From: CAYSSM01 sp964433905
Lineage (GTDB): Bacteria > Patescibacteriota > UBA1384 > UBA12157 > JAENIV01
Reading direction: 5' to 3'
DNA: 44,030 nucleotides
Assembly (NCBI GenBank): GCA_964433905.1
Contig: CAYSSM010000004.1
Location: 1-44,030, forward strand
The notes under the pieces: generated by a model
What the model was told of the DNA's origin: nothing
The model's input: the letters and a program-made list of their open reading frames with translations, nothing else
Database searches by the model: none
Part shown: one piece after another, positions 1 through 7,527 of the stretch
Numbering within the stretch: the first letter of the stretch is position 1
How the letters are laid out: every line of letters begins with the position of its first letter
Translations under genes and position numbers: made by a program

Positions 1-342
1 CTGAGAGATTTTCCGACCAAAAAAACCTTGCTGATTAATTTCAATAATTGTGTCAAAGCAAACAATATAAACATCATAATAATACGAGATCCATGCGATA
101 AATGTGACTGTGGCAGTAATAAGATAATAAATTGATAAAATAAGGGTTAAAAAGTTCAAAACCAATCCTTGAAGAATTACTCTTTGGGTAAAATAGATTG
201 TGATCAATATTATCACTGGTAGGATTAACATCATCATTGACAGCAAAAATTGACCGATAAATGACGCCCAATGACGGTGAACAAAAATCACTATTTTAGA
301 TTCATCGACCGACCCCGGCACTGGAAAATGATATTCAGCCAT
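1..342 (-). CDS. Membrane PH-domain (YdbS/bPH2-like) protein, partial
   Basis: The gene starts at 342 and runs off the left edge, so only the first 114 residues are seen. The N-terminal 25 residues are soluble and contain a VHRHW motif. They are followed by two hydrophobic segments (about residues 29-52 and 57-82). After these comes a YYYDVYIVCFDTIIEINQQG stretch, which is typical of the start of the bacterial PH (bPH2) domain that follows the membrane hairpin in YdbS/YdbT-like proteins. Function is unknown, and the C-terminal half is missing. It lies 20 bases after the small membrane gene that ends at 363 and may be cotranscribed with it. Family assignment rests on layout and motif, not on a database search. 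Confidence 0.6.
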   Translation of the reverse strand, partial: MAEYHFPVPGSVDESKIVIFVHRHWASFIGQFLLSMMMLILPVIILITIYFTQRVILQGLVLNFLTLILSIYYLITATVTFIAWISYYYDVYIVCFDTIIEINQQGFFGRKISQ

Positions 343-362
343 TACTAAACCCTTCTAAAAAA

Positions 363-584
363 TTAAAGATGTAATAATTCCGGTAAATTTTTACCCCAAT
401 CCAATTGAGAGGTTATGGTAAATGTAATAAAGATAACCGCGCCGATAAAAATTAAATAAACTAAAATTGCCAAAGGAATTTTATCGCCCTTTATTCTCAT
501 TTTGATAACCCGATAAATTCCGTAAACATTAAAAACAGAATAGATAAGTAAAAATAAAAGCCAAAAAATTAAAAATAGATACAT
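363..584 (-). CDS. Small two-helix membrane protein
   Basis: A 73-residue protein with two hydrophobic helices (about residues 2-24 and 38-60) joined by a short basic loop (RVIKMRIKGDK). This predicts an inner-membrane hairpin. I do not recognise a family. The ATG lies 9 bases after the stop of the coiled-coil M23 gene, so it probably belongs to the tail of the ftsE-ftsX transcript. The ribosome binding site is weak (AAAGAT). It could be a small partner of the cell-wall proteins upstream, but that is only position-based inference. Confidence 0.55.
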   Translation of the reverse strand: MYLFLIFWLLFLLIYSVFNVYGIYRVIKMRIKGDKIPLAILVYLIFIGAVIFITFTITSQLDWGKNLPELLHL

Positions 585-593
585 AATTTATCT

Positions 594-1712
594 TTAGTCG
601 ATCATGTGACTGTAACGCGTCCAAAGCCCGCCGCCATGATCAACAATTACCGTATTGCCAAAACCGCCGTAATATTCATGTAAAATAATATCGCCGGCAG
701 CTGCAGCGCGAATGGGAGCGCCGTAACCGTCATTTGAAGCCAAATCGATTGCACTATGAAATGAATACCAAGGTGAAGCCCATTGAGCCGGACCAAATTC
801 TTGAGTCACTCGAAAATTAGTCATTGGCCAGGCTAAAATTCCACCTAAATAGTTACGAGGATTCACTGGCGAGCCATTAACATAAACGCCAAAATCAAGG
901 TGAGGGCCGGTTGAAAAGCCACTATTTCCTTCATAACCAATAATATCGCCTTGATTGACATAACCGTAAGATACTCGATTACCGCGAGTTAAAGCCGCAA
1001 TCTGCGCATTAAGTTTAGCCAGCGACGCTCTTGCTTCTGCGGCTTTCTGTTCATAAGCTTTTTGCGCGTCAACAGCCGAAGAAAGCATGATGTTTTTCTG
1101 ACTTTTTTGGGAATCCAAACCGCGTTTTTGCGCTTGCTGTTGGGATTTCAAATCATCCAAACTGGTTTTTTCTTTTTCCAATTCGTTACGCTTGTCTTCC
1201 AGCTGTCTTTTTAATTCATAAATTACATTGATAGTCGTCTCAATTTGATATTCTAACGCCTCAATGTACTGAGCACGGTCGACAATTTCCGATAACGAAT
1301 TCGAGCCAACAATAATTTCCACTGTTGACTGTTCCGGGCTTTCATACATTACCCGCATCGTCTCAAACAAATTTTCTTTTTGAACCGCCAGTTCTTGTTC
1401 TTTTTGAGTAATTTGATTTTGAGTATCTTTAATCGCTCTTTCTGTCTCTTGAATATTAAAATCGGTCTGGGCAATTGATGCTTCGATTTGAGAAATAGAA
1501 GCATCCAAAACTTTAATTTCGTTCTTCAGCGACTGAGCTTCTTTCATTTTCTCGTCAGCCGCTTTTCTTGCCGCGTTAAGTTCTTGATTCTTTTTTGTCT
1601 GCTCTTGACGCAGACTGTCAAGATCGTCGGCAGAAGATGTTTTTAAGTACCCAAAAAAAGCAAATATTAGCACGAAGCAGATTAATATCATCCTGAAAAA
1701 AAATTTAGCCAT
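594..1712 (-). CDS. Coiled-coil M23/LytM-domain protein (EnvC/PcsB-like), M23 halves in swapped order
   Basis: A 372-residue protein. A signal/anchor helix at about 5-25 is followed by a long coiled coil (about 27-235, rich in Q, E, K and L) and an M23-like C-terminus from about 244. The start chosen is the Met of MAKFFFR (1712). A longer in-frame start at 1775 would overlap ftsX by 62 bases and put 21 hydrophilic residues before the signal helix. Coiled coil plus LytM next to FtsEX is the layout of EnvC/PcsB, which FtsEX controls during septal wall splitting. The M23 halves are reversed: the usual end of the domain (IIGYEGNSGFSTGPHLD, then NGSPVNPRNYL) comes first, and the usual beginning (WPM..VTQEFG..HSAID..DHGGGLWTRYSH) comes last. 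Candidate zinc ligands are H319 and D323. The HLH motif reads HLD (271-273), so activity is uncertain. It may activate another hydrolase, as EnvC does. Confidence 0.8.
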   Translation of the reverse strand: MAKFFFRMILICFVLIFAFFGYLKTSSADDLDSLRQEQTKKNQELNAARKAADEKMKEAQSLKNEIKVLDASISQIEASIAQTDFNIQETERAIKDTQNQITQKEQELAVQKENLFETMRVMYESPEQSTVEIIVGSNSLSEIVDRAQYIEALEYQIETTINVIYELKRQLEDKRNELEKEKTSLDDLKSQQQAQKRGLDSQKSQKNIMLSSAVDAQKAYEQKAAEARASLAKLNAQIAALTRGNRVSYGYVNQGDIIGYEGNSGFSTGPHLDFGVYVNGSPVNPRNYLGGILAWPMTNFRVTQEFGPAQWASPWYSFHSAIDLASNDGYGAPIRAAAAGDIILHEYYGGFGNTVIVDHGGGLWTRYSHMID

Positions 1713-1713
1713 T

Positions 1714-2628
1714 TTACACCTTAAGATATTTTCTAATTGAAAATAACGAACATCCAATACCGACAAGAATGCCAACCAAAAATTGCAGCAGTAAAATCAA
1801 GCCAAAATGTCCAGCAAAAAAATTCCTCATATTTTGAGAGACAGTCTCGCCTAAATATTGGTTAGTCAGCGGCGTGATTAGGCCAATACCAATCCAAAGC
1901 AGTAGCATGGCCAAAATACAAGCCAAAAATCCGTATAAAGCGCCTTCAACAATAAATGGGACTTTGATAAATCGATCGGAGGCGCCGACTAAGCGCATAA
2001 TTTCAATTTCCTGTTTTCGGGTAAAAATTGTTAAACGGATAGTATTTAGAATAACCAAAATCGACATTATAATAAATATGATAGAAAAGAAAGTCCCCAG
2101 TTTTTTAATAAAAGAAGTGATCGCCAAAAGTTTATCGATAATTTGCTTATTCTCTTCATAAGAAATTTTATGAATAATCGACCGGAAATCGTCAGAACTT
2201 AAATAATCGGCAATATTGTTTAAGTTCGAGGGATCAATTGCCTTCACGGCAAGCGATCTTGGTAAGGGATTTTCGTCAGTTGTAACCAATTCCCTTATCC
2301 TTTGGTTTTTCTGCTTTTCGTTCCAAATTTGCAAAGCTTCTTCTTTGGAAATATAGCGCACTTCCTTAACATCGGACCGAGCAGCTAATTTCTGTTGAAT
2401 ATCGCTTATTTCATCTGTTGTCGCCGAATCTTTAAAATAAACCGTAATATCCATTTTCGCTTTTATTCGATCGGTCGTTTTACCAATAACAATCGTCATA
2501 ACCACGAAAAGAGAAATAATGAGCAATGTTAGCGTCATCACCAATGTCGAAGCTAGTGATAGCCAGCGGTTACGCCAAAAGTTCGTTAATCCTAAATTTG
2601 TAATCCTTTTAATTGAAATCCAGTTCAA
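1714..2628 (-). CDS. ftsX: Cell division protein FtsX
   Basis: Membrane half of the FtsEX complex, 304 residues, the usual length. A cytoplasmic N-terminus (NLGLTNFWRNRWLSLAS) leads into TM1 (about 21-46). An extracytoplasmic domain (about 50-170) contains the typical VYFKDSATTDEISDIQQKL and RYISKEEAL stretches. Three C-terminal helices form the FtsX/MacB-type permease domain, with IFTRKQEIEIMRLVGAS between TM2 and TM3. FtsEX couples ATP use in the cytoplasm to peptidoglycan hydrolase activation outside. The gene overlaps ftsE by 4 bases (ATGA) and is followed after 1 base by the coiled-coil M23 gene, the likely target of regulation. Confidence 0.95.
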   Translation of the reverse strand: MNWISIKRITNLGLTNFWRNRWLSLASTLVMTLTLLIISLFVVMTIVIGKTTDRIKAKMDITVYFKDSATTDEISDIQQKLAARSDVKEVRYISKEEALQIWNEKQKNQRIRELVTTDENPLPRSLAVKAIDPSNLNNIADYLSSDDFRSIIHKISYEENKQIIDKLLAITSFIKKLGTFFSIIFIIMSILVILNTIRLTIFTRKQEIEIMRLVGASDRFIKVPFIVEGALYGFLACILAMLLLWIGIGLITPLTNQYLGETVSQNMRNFFAGHFGLILLLQFLVGILVGIGCSLFSIRKYLKV

Positions 2629-3305
2629 ATTACGTATCCTCCCCGATATTTATCAGAACCTATTTGACCATTTTTAATTAAAATGACTCGTCTTTTTAAG
2701 CGGTCAACGATAACTTTATTGTGAGTAGCTAAGATGACAATTGTCCCCCGCTGGTTGATGCGATCAAGCAATTCAATAATTTCCCACGCATTAACCGGGT
2801 CTAAATTGCCAGTAGGCTCATCGGCGATTAAAATTTTTGGCGAATGGACTAAAGATCTGGCAATGCTTACCCTTTGGCGTTCACCACCGGATATTTCATC
2901 CGGATAATTATCTTTGCGCTTAAGCATGCCCACCAAATCCAAGATCCGAGGAACTTTATCGCTAATTTCTTGGGGATCAGCATCGCAAACTTCCAAGGCA
3001 AAAGCCACATTTTCATAAACGGTTTTTTGCGGCAAAAGTTTGAAATCCTGAAAAACAACGCCGATTTTTCTTCGAAAATAAGGCAACTCGTTCGATTTAA
3101 GTTGGACTATGTTTCTACCGGCAATTAAAATTTTTCCGGCAGTCGGTTTTTCCTCGCAAATAAGCATCTTGACAAGGGTTGATTTCCCTGCTCCAGAAGG
3201 ACCAACGATCGAGACAAACTCGCCTTTTTCGATTTTAAGATTTATATTTGTTAATGCAAGGATTTTTTCACCGTATGTTTTTGAAACCCCAATTACTTCG
3301 ATCAA
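2625..3305 (-). CDS. ftsE: Cell division ATP-binding protein FtsE
   Basis: ABC ATPase of 226 residues. Walker A GPSGAGKST is at 35-43, followed by a Q-loop (VFQDFKLLP), the signature ISGGERQR, Walker B ILIADEPTGNLD and the H-loop ILATHN. The VFQDFKLLP and DEPTGNLD wording and the immediate ftsX partner identify FtsE rather than another LolD/MacB-type ATPase. It drives FtsX at the septum. It is the first gene of the ftsE-ftsX-M23 transcript. Only 39 bases separate it from polX upstream, so it may be read through from polX. Confidence 0.95.
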   Translation of the reverse strand: MIEVIGVSKTYGEKILALTNINLKIEKGEFVSIVGPSGAGKSTLVKMLICEEKPTAGKILIAGRNIVQLKSNELPYFRRKIGVVFQDFKLLPQKTVYENVAFALEVCDADPQEISDKVPRILDLVGMLKRKDNYPDEISGGERQRVSIARSLVHSPKILIADEPTGNLDPVNAWEIIELLDRINQRGTIVILATHNKVIVDRLKRRVILIKNGQIGSDKYRGGYVI

Positions 3306-3344
3306 AAAGCGCCTCCTTTATCAGTTTATCAAAAAAATTCTCAA

Positions 3345-5072
3345 TTACCAATGCCCGCTCCTTTTACTCCACAAAATAAGCGAATTAACATCTCTACTAT
3401 TAACAATATCTTCTTTTTCCAACCATCCGCGCCGCGCCACCGCCACTCCAAAACGCATTAACTCAAGATGACCGGCTTGGTGAGAATCGGTCGAAATAGC
3501 AAATTTAACCCCGTAAGATTTCGCTTCCCTGCAAAGACTGTCTTTCAAGTCTAATCTATTAGGAAAAGCGGAAATTTCTAAAACGGTGCCGGTTTCTTTA
3601 CAAGCACGAAAAACTTGCGACCAATCAACTTCGTATGGCTCGCGCTGACCGATGATACGGCCCGAAGGATGACCGATAATATCTACATGAGGATGATTGA
3701 TTGCCTTAATCAATCTATTGGTCATAGTTTCTTTATCCTGGAAAAAACTGGTATGGACTGAAGCGGTAACTATATCTAATTTTTCCAGCATCCAGTCTTT
3801 TATATCCAAATCACCATCAGCTTTGATGTTAACTTCAACTGATGATAAAATTTTTATTTTAGGATGTATTTTTTGAACTTTTTCAATTTCTTTTTGACGA
3901 AGTTCCAGTCTTTTTTCATCCAAGCCATTGGCGATGCCTAAACCGACCGTATGATCGGATATGACGATATATTCATATCCAAGCTTTTCAGCAGCTCTAA
4001 CAATCTCAGAAATTGTCATTGCTCCATCCGACCAATTTGAATGAACATGCAAATCGCTTTTGATATCAGTAAGTTCAACCAATTTAGGTAATTTATGTTT
4101 TAAAGCTGCTTCAATTTCACCAGTATTTTCCCGCAATTCTGGCTCAATAAAATCCATGCCTAAAAAATTATAAACTTTCTTTTCCGTAGTAAATTTATGA
4201 AGCTTGCCTTCAAATTTAAAGCCGTGCTCGGAAAAACTCATATTTTTAGTTTGAGCGTATGTTCGCATTGCCACATTATGCTCTTTAGAACCAGTAAAAT
4301 GCTGCAGAAGCGAACCATACTCATCAGCCGGCAGTATCTCCAGATCAATTTGTGTTTTCTGATTGTGAATAACTGTTGACTTTGTCTCTCCCTTAGTTAG
4401 AACTTGAGAAATTCCAGGAAATTTTATAAATTCCTCAATTAGTTTTCTGGGATTAGAACTGGCAGCAATAATATCAATATCACCGATTGTTTCTTTCATC
4501 CGGCGCAGCGATCCCACATAATCAATTTTTTCTACTCCTTTTACTTTCTTCAAGTAAGTAACAATTTCTTCTGCAAGCGGCAGAGCTTCGGTAATTAACA
4601 TCCGACCGGTCATTCTTTTCATAATTTGGATTCCTCGTAAAATATTTGTAGCAGTTTTCGCCTTAAATAATTCATCACCTTTACCAGATTTTAGTTTTTT
4701 TTCTAAATCATCAATGTTTTTGGCTTTGAGTTCTTTGGTGATTTTAATTGCGGTTTTTGGCCCTACGCCAGGGATTTTTAGAAATTCGACTTCGGAAACG
4801 GGAACATCTTTTTTTATCTCGTCTAAATATTTTAATTTGCCGGTTTTTAAAAGCTCTTCGATTTTTTCAGCGATCGATCCACCGACATCAGGAATGTCGT
4901 TTAACGCTTTTATTCCGCCTTTTCTATAAACATCCTTCATTTCTTCGGCATAATTTTCGATTGTTTGAGCCGCCCGTTCGTAAGCGATGATACGGAATCT
5001 ATCAGCTGGATTTCCTAATTCCAATATTTTCGCGATTTGATAAAAAGTTTGTCCGATTTCTTTATCGGTCAT
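3345..5072 (-). CDS. polX: DNA polymerase X family protein with PHP domain (PolX)
   Basis: Full-length bacterial PolX of 575 residues. The order is: an 8-kDa-like and helix-hairpin-helix region (about 1-140, with IPDVGGSIAEKIEEL and IPGVGPKTAIKI), a nucleotidyltransferase core with the DxD pair in GDIDIIAAS and a third aspartate in QIDLEIL, then a PHP domain from about residue 335 (DLHVHSNWSDG, ISDHT, STDSH). In this family the polymerase fills short gaps in base-excision repair, and the PHP domain gives 3'-5' exonuclease or 3'-end processing activity. The metal-binding histidines and aspartates of the PHP motifs are present. A TATAAT box lies at 5097-5092, GAGGTG precedes the start, and a dyad repeat at 5145-5182 lies further upstream. 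Confidence 0.95.
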   Translation of the reverse strand: MTDKEIGQTFYQIAKILELGNPADRFRIIAYERAAQTIENYAEEMKDVYRKGGIKALNDIPDVGGSIAEKIEELLKTGKLKYLDEIKKDVPVSEVEFLKIPGVGPKTAIKITKELKAKNIDDLEKKLKSGKGDELFKAKTATNILRGIQIMKRMTGRMLITEALPLAEEIVTYLKKVKGVEKIDYVGSLRRMKETIGDIDIIAASSNPRKLIEEFIKFPGISQVLTKGETKSTVIHNQKTQIDLEILPADEYGSLLQHFTGSKEHNVAMRTYAQTKNMSFSEHGFKFEGKLHKFTTEKKVYNFLGMDFIEPELRENTGEIEAALKHKLPKLVELTDIKSDLHVHSNWSDGAMTISEIVRAAEKLGYEYIVISDHTVGLGIANGLDEKRLELRQKEIEKVQKIHPKIKILSSVEVNIKADGDLDIKDWMLEKLDIVTASVHTSFFQDKETMTNRLIKAINHPHVDIIGHPSGRIIGQREPYEVDWSQVFRACKETGTVLEISAFPNRLDLKDSLCREAKSYGVKFAISTDSHQAGHLELMRFGVAVARRGWLEKEDIVNSRDVNSLILWSKRSGHW

Positions 5073-5091
5073 TAAACACCTCGTTAAATAT

Positions 5092-5097
5092 ATTATA
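5092..5097 (-). promoter_or_regulatory. -10 box of polX promoter
   Basis: TATAAT on the minus strand, 20 bases before the polX start codon. No good -35 box is seen. The dyad at 5145-5182 lies about 50 bases upstream and could hold an activator or repressor. Confidence 0.5.
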
Positions 5098-5144
5098 CTC
5101 TAATTTGAACATTATTAATTTATTAATCCTCTTTATAAACCATA

Positions 5145-5182
5145 TTGATGCCTATAAACGCGATAGCAGTTATAGGCATCAA
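5145..5182. promoter_or_regulatory. Perfect dyad, candidate operator A of the PaaX-like regulator
   Basis: Perfect 13-bp inverted repeat, TTGATGCCTATAA and TTATAGGCATCAA, separated by 12 bases (ACGCGATAGCAG). It lies 6 bases after the PaaX-like stop and upstream of polX. No T-run follows on either strand, so it does not look like an intrinsic terminator. A second copy with the same half-site and the same 12-base spacer lies at 5765-5792 in the leader of the regulator gene. This suggests an operator shared by the two genes. That is inference. Confidence 0.5.
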
Positions 5183-5188
5183 CAAAAT

Positions 5189-5731
5189 CTATCTGTCAAA
5201 GAAATATTTCATTATTTCTACATGATCGGAAATGTATTCAAGACGGCCTATTGTAACAAATCTTTCGATACCACATAAAGAGGTTAGAAATAAGATTTCT
5301 TCTCCGCATTCGTAAGGAAAAATAAAAACACTTTCCTGGAATCGATAAAAACCAATATCTTTTAATTTTTGAGCAAAAAAATCCCGTTCTTTCTTTTTGG
5401 TTTCAGGAATATCAAAAAAAACTATTCTCCATTTTTTATCCCATTTCGAGGGTTTTTTAATCTCCAGATGGTCAAGATCGATTTTCTTTAAAAAATCTCT
5501 GCCATTTCTTGATAATCTAACCGAATAACCATCTTTTGTTTCTTGTAGTTCGACCATCTTCCTTTGTTTCAAACGTAATAACGATCTCTTAACGTCTCCA
5601 CTATTCATTTTTTTATTCAGAAATTCATAGAATGACTTTATCATTTTAGGATTTTGCAAAGAAAAATAAAAAGCTCCGCTTAAAGCAGTGAACTTTAAAA
5701 TTTTAATTGCCAGTTCGCCAGGTCTTTTCAT
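5189..5731 (-). CDS. PaaX-like transcriptional regulator with Cas2-like domain
   Basis: A 180-residue protein. An N-terminal winged-helix region (about 1-85, ending VELQETKDGYSVRLSRNGRDFL) is joined to a C-terminal Cas2-like ferredoxin fold (about 98-178, WRIVFFDIPETKKKERDFFAQKL, then FQESVFIFPYECGEEI). This two-domain plan is that of PaaX-type repressors. CPR genomes often carry such genes, commonly misnamed Cas2. No CRISPR array or other cas gene is in the window, so a regulatory role is preferred. It has its own promoter (extended -10 at 5812-5804). A dyad in its leader matches one downstream of it, which suggests autoregulation and possible control of polX. Confidence 0.75.
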   Translation of the reverse strand: MKRPGELAIKILKFTALSGAFYFSLQNPKMIKSFYEFLNKKMNSGDVKRSLLRLKQRKMVELQETKDGYSVRLSRNGRDFLKKIDLDHLEIKKPSKWDKKWRIVFFDIPETKKKERDFFAQKLKDIGFYRFQESVFIFPYECGEEILFLTSLCGIERFVTIGRLEYISDHVEIMKYFFDR

Positions 5732-5764
5732 ATAGTATTTTCCATTTGAATAAATAAATCATAA

Positions 5765-5792
5765 GCCTATAAGCGCTATAGCGATTAAAGAC
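5765..5792. promoter_or_regulatory. Candidate operator B in the regulator's leader
   Basis: GCCTATAA, 12 bases, then TTAAAGAC. Compared with operator A (5150-5177), 22 of 28 positions are identical and the spacer length is the same. The left half-site is identical and the right half-site has two changes. It lies just downstream of the expected transcription start of the PaaX-like gene, the classic place for an autorepressor site. Confidence 0.45.
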
Positions 5793-5803
5793 TTACTTTT
5801 TAA

Positions 5804-5812
5804 ATTATATCA
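5804..5812 (-). promoter_or_regulatory. Extended -10 promoter of the PaaX-like gene
   Basis: TGATATAAT (TGn plus TATAAT) on the minus strand, 72 bases before the start codon. No clear -35 box is present, as expected for an extended -10 promoter. Another GCCTATA half-site lies just upstream at 5831-5825. Confidence 0.5.
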
Positions 5813-5831
5813 CAATATTCCATGATATAGG

Positions 5832-6386
5832 CTACAGTTCTTTGTACATTTTAACTGAATCAGAAAATCTATTTTTTCGAAACAAACCATTGGGCAATCT
5901 GCCCCATTCCTTAAAACCCACTTTTTTATAAAAAGAAATTGCAGGATTATTATCGGAAAAAACGGTTAGAGAAACTATATTCATTTCCATATTTTTTGCA
6001 TGTTCAATAATCAAGTTTAAAAGAAAACTGCCAATTCCTTCACGGCGAAAATTTTTATCAACCATTATTCCGATTTTACCGACATGTTTATCGCGAGCAG
6101 TCCCGCCTTGGTAGACATCGCACGAACCTACAATTTTATCATTACATATCGCCCAAATCACATAAGCTTTTTTATATTTGATATTATTTAATACAGACTT
6201 TAGCCAAAGCTCCTCTTCGATTTTTGTAATTGGCTTTTCGGGAATAAATGATAAAAATGTGTCCTCCTTGGAAAGATCATTAACGAATTTTAAAATTTGA
6301 TCGAGCCGATCTAACGACGGCTCATAAATTTCAATTTCTTTGCCGCTTTTTGACATAAATTTCATCAAAGGTTTATTACTAAACAT
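5832..6386 (-). CDS. GNAT family N-acetyltransferase
   Basis: A 184-residue acetyl-CoA-dependent N-acetyltransferase. The fold is seen in the motif A region (KIGIMVDKNFRREGIGSFLL, about 121-140), where RREGIG is the pyrophosphate-binding R/QxxGxG/A loop. Motif B follows (LTVFSDNNPAISFYKKVGFKEWG, about 156-178). The substrate cannot be told from sequence; such genes often act on protein N-termini, amino sugars or polyamines. It overlaps the end of ddl by 8 bases, so it is translated from the same message. A link to cell-wall amino sugars is possible but unproven. Confidence 0.85.
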   Translation of the reverse strand: MFSNKPLMKFMSKSGKEIEIYEPSLDRLDQILKFVNDLSKEDTFLSFIPEKPITKIEEELWLKSVLNNIKYKKAYVIWAICNDKIVGSCDVYQGGTARDKHVGKIGIMVDKNFRREGIGSFLLNLIIEHAKNMEMNIVSLTVFSDNNPAISFYKKVGFKEWGRLPNGLFRKNRFSDSVKMYKEL

Positions 6387-7350
6387 TTTTACCTTGTGCT
6401 AAATTGATTAATTTTGTCAATAAATCTTTATATGAAAGCCCGCTTGCTTCAATAAGCTTTGGGTACATTGAGATGCTCGTAAAGCCAGGAATAGTGTTTA
6501 ATTCATTAATATAGACTTTTTTATCCTTTTTTCCAACAAACATATCAACCCTGGCCATGCCGACACAGCCTAATACTCGATATGCTTTTTCAGCCATGTT
6601 TTGAATTTCTTGTTGTTTGCGCCGAGAAAAGTCAGCCGGAATAATAAGTTCTGATTTAGCGCCATATTTTGCCTTATAAGTGTAAAATTCTTCTACGAGA
6701 ATGATTTCGCCGGGAAGCGAGACAAGTAAATTATCAGTCCCTAAAATTGCCACTTCAATTTCGCGGATGTTATCAAGAGCTTTTTCGATAATTATTTGAT
6801 CGTCATATTTTAAAGCAAGGTTAATGGCCTTTCTAAGATTTAGTTTTGACTTAACTAAGCTTATGCCAATGCTTGAGCCCGTATGAGCGGGTTTAATAAA
6901 AACCGGTGGCTTAATGCTATTAATAATTTTTCGAGGAGTTTTTAGCCACTGGTTTTTCGTAAAAAACTGGAAAGAGGGGATTGGTATTTTTAAATTTTGG
7001 AAAATTTGTTTTGAAGCAATTTTATCTAAGGCTAAAGCTGAAGCTTCAATACCGCAACCTACATATGGCTTTTGCATAATCTCACAAAATCCCTGGATAG
7101 AACCGTCTTCCCCACCGATTCCGTGAAGCACAGGGAAAATTACATCTGATAATAAGAAGGATTTTAATTCAAATTTACCGTCTTTTGAAATAAAAATCGG
7201 CACGACATCAAAAAGACTGTCGTCAATATTTGCCATCACCGATTCCGCCGACATCACCGAAACATCGTGCTCGGCTGAAATTCCCCCATACATTACCGCA
7301 ACTTTAACCCGCGGCGGCGGCGGATTTCGCTTTTGCTCAATTTTTTTCAT
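6379..7350 (-). CDS. ddl: D-alanine--D-alanine ligase
   Basis: Joins two D-alanines with ATP for the peptidoglycan stem peptide; cytoplasmic. 323 residues, normal length. ATP-grasp features in order: VAVMYGGISAEHDVSVMSA at the N-terminus, LHGIGGEDGSIQGFCE (substrate serine region), FIKPAHTGSSIGISLV (ATP-binding lysine and glycine loop), and near the C-terminus VGMARVDMF and INELNTIPGFTSISMYPKL (metal-binding E and N). The start overlaps the stop of the 54-residue gene by ATGA, so the two are translationally coupled. Its presence with PBP2, MreBCD and MltG in the window argues for a real peptidoglycan wall. Confidence 0.97.
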   Translation of the reverse strand: MKKIEQKRNPPPPRVKVAVMYGGISAEHDVSVMSAESVMANIDDSLFDVVPIFISKDGKFELKSFLLSDVIFPVLHGIGGEDGSIQGFCEIMQKPYVGCGIEASALALDKIASKQIFQNLKIPIPSFQFFTKNQWLKTPRKIINSIKPPVFIKPAHTGSSIGISLVKSKLNLRKAINLALKYDDQIIIEKALDNIREIEVAILGTDNLLVSLPGEIILVEEFYTYKAKYGAKSELIIPADFSRRKQQEIQNMAEKAYRVLGCVGMARVDMFVGKKDKKVYINELNTIPGFTSISMYPKLIEASGLSYKDLLTKLINLAQGKNV

Positions 7351-7511
7351 CCTGTTTTTTTCTTAGAAATTCTATGGCCAGCAGCTCTGGCTTTGGAGAT
7401 ATTAATAGCCGCTTCCTGCTTTTCAGCAGAAGCTTGCGTGGCATGTCTTCCCAAAATCCTTTTGCCATCGTGGGTATAAAGATACCACTTTTTCCCAACT
7501 TTTTTGATCAT
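7347..7511 (-). CDS. Small basic 54-residue protein coupled to ddl
   Basis: An open frame of 54 codons (MIKKVGKKWYLYTHDGKRIL to ISKKKTG) starts at 7511, and its TGA overlaps the ddl start (ATGA). It is very basic (about 14 K/R). A short beta-like start (WYLYTHDGKRILGRH) is followed by an amphipathic helix (ASAEKQEAAINISKARAAGH). Proteins of this shape, with a KxWxVxSHDGxRxL start and an AxxQxxAI helix, are common in phages and CPR genomes, but I know of no function. The tight coupling and clean frame support a real gene. The next gene upstream ends 16 bases away. Confidence 0.65.
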   Translation of the reverse strand: MIKKVGKKWYLYTHDGKRILGRHATQASAEKQEAAINISKARAAGHRISKKKTG

Positions 7512-7527
7512 TTTTACCCCCGCAGAT

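Noticed and set aside
1713..1775. Longer start for the coiled-coil M23 protein
   Set aside because: It would place 21 extra residues ahead of the signal helix and overlap ftsX by 62 bases.
5189..5731. Cas2-like domain, possible CRISPR system
   Set aside because: No repeat-spacer array and no other cas gene in the window. The N-terminal winged helix makes it a PaaX-type regulator.
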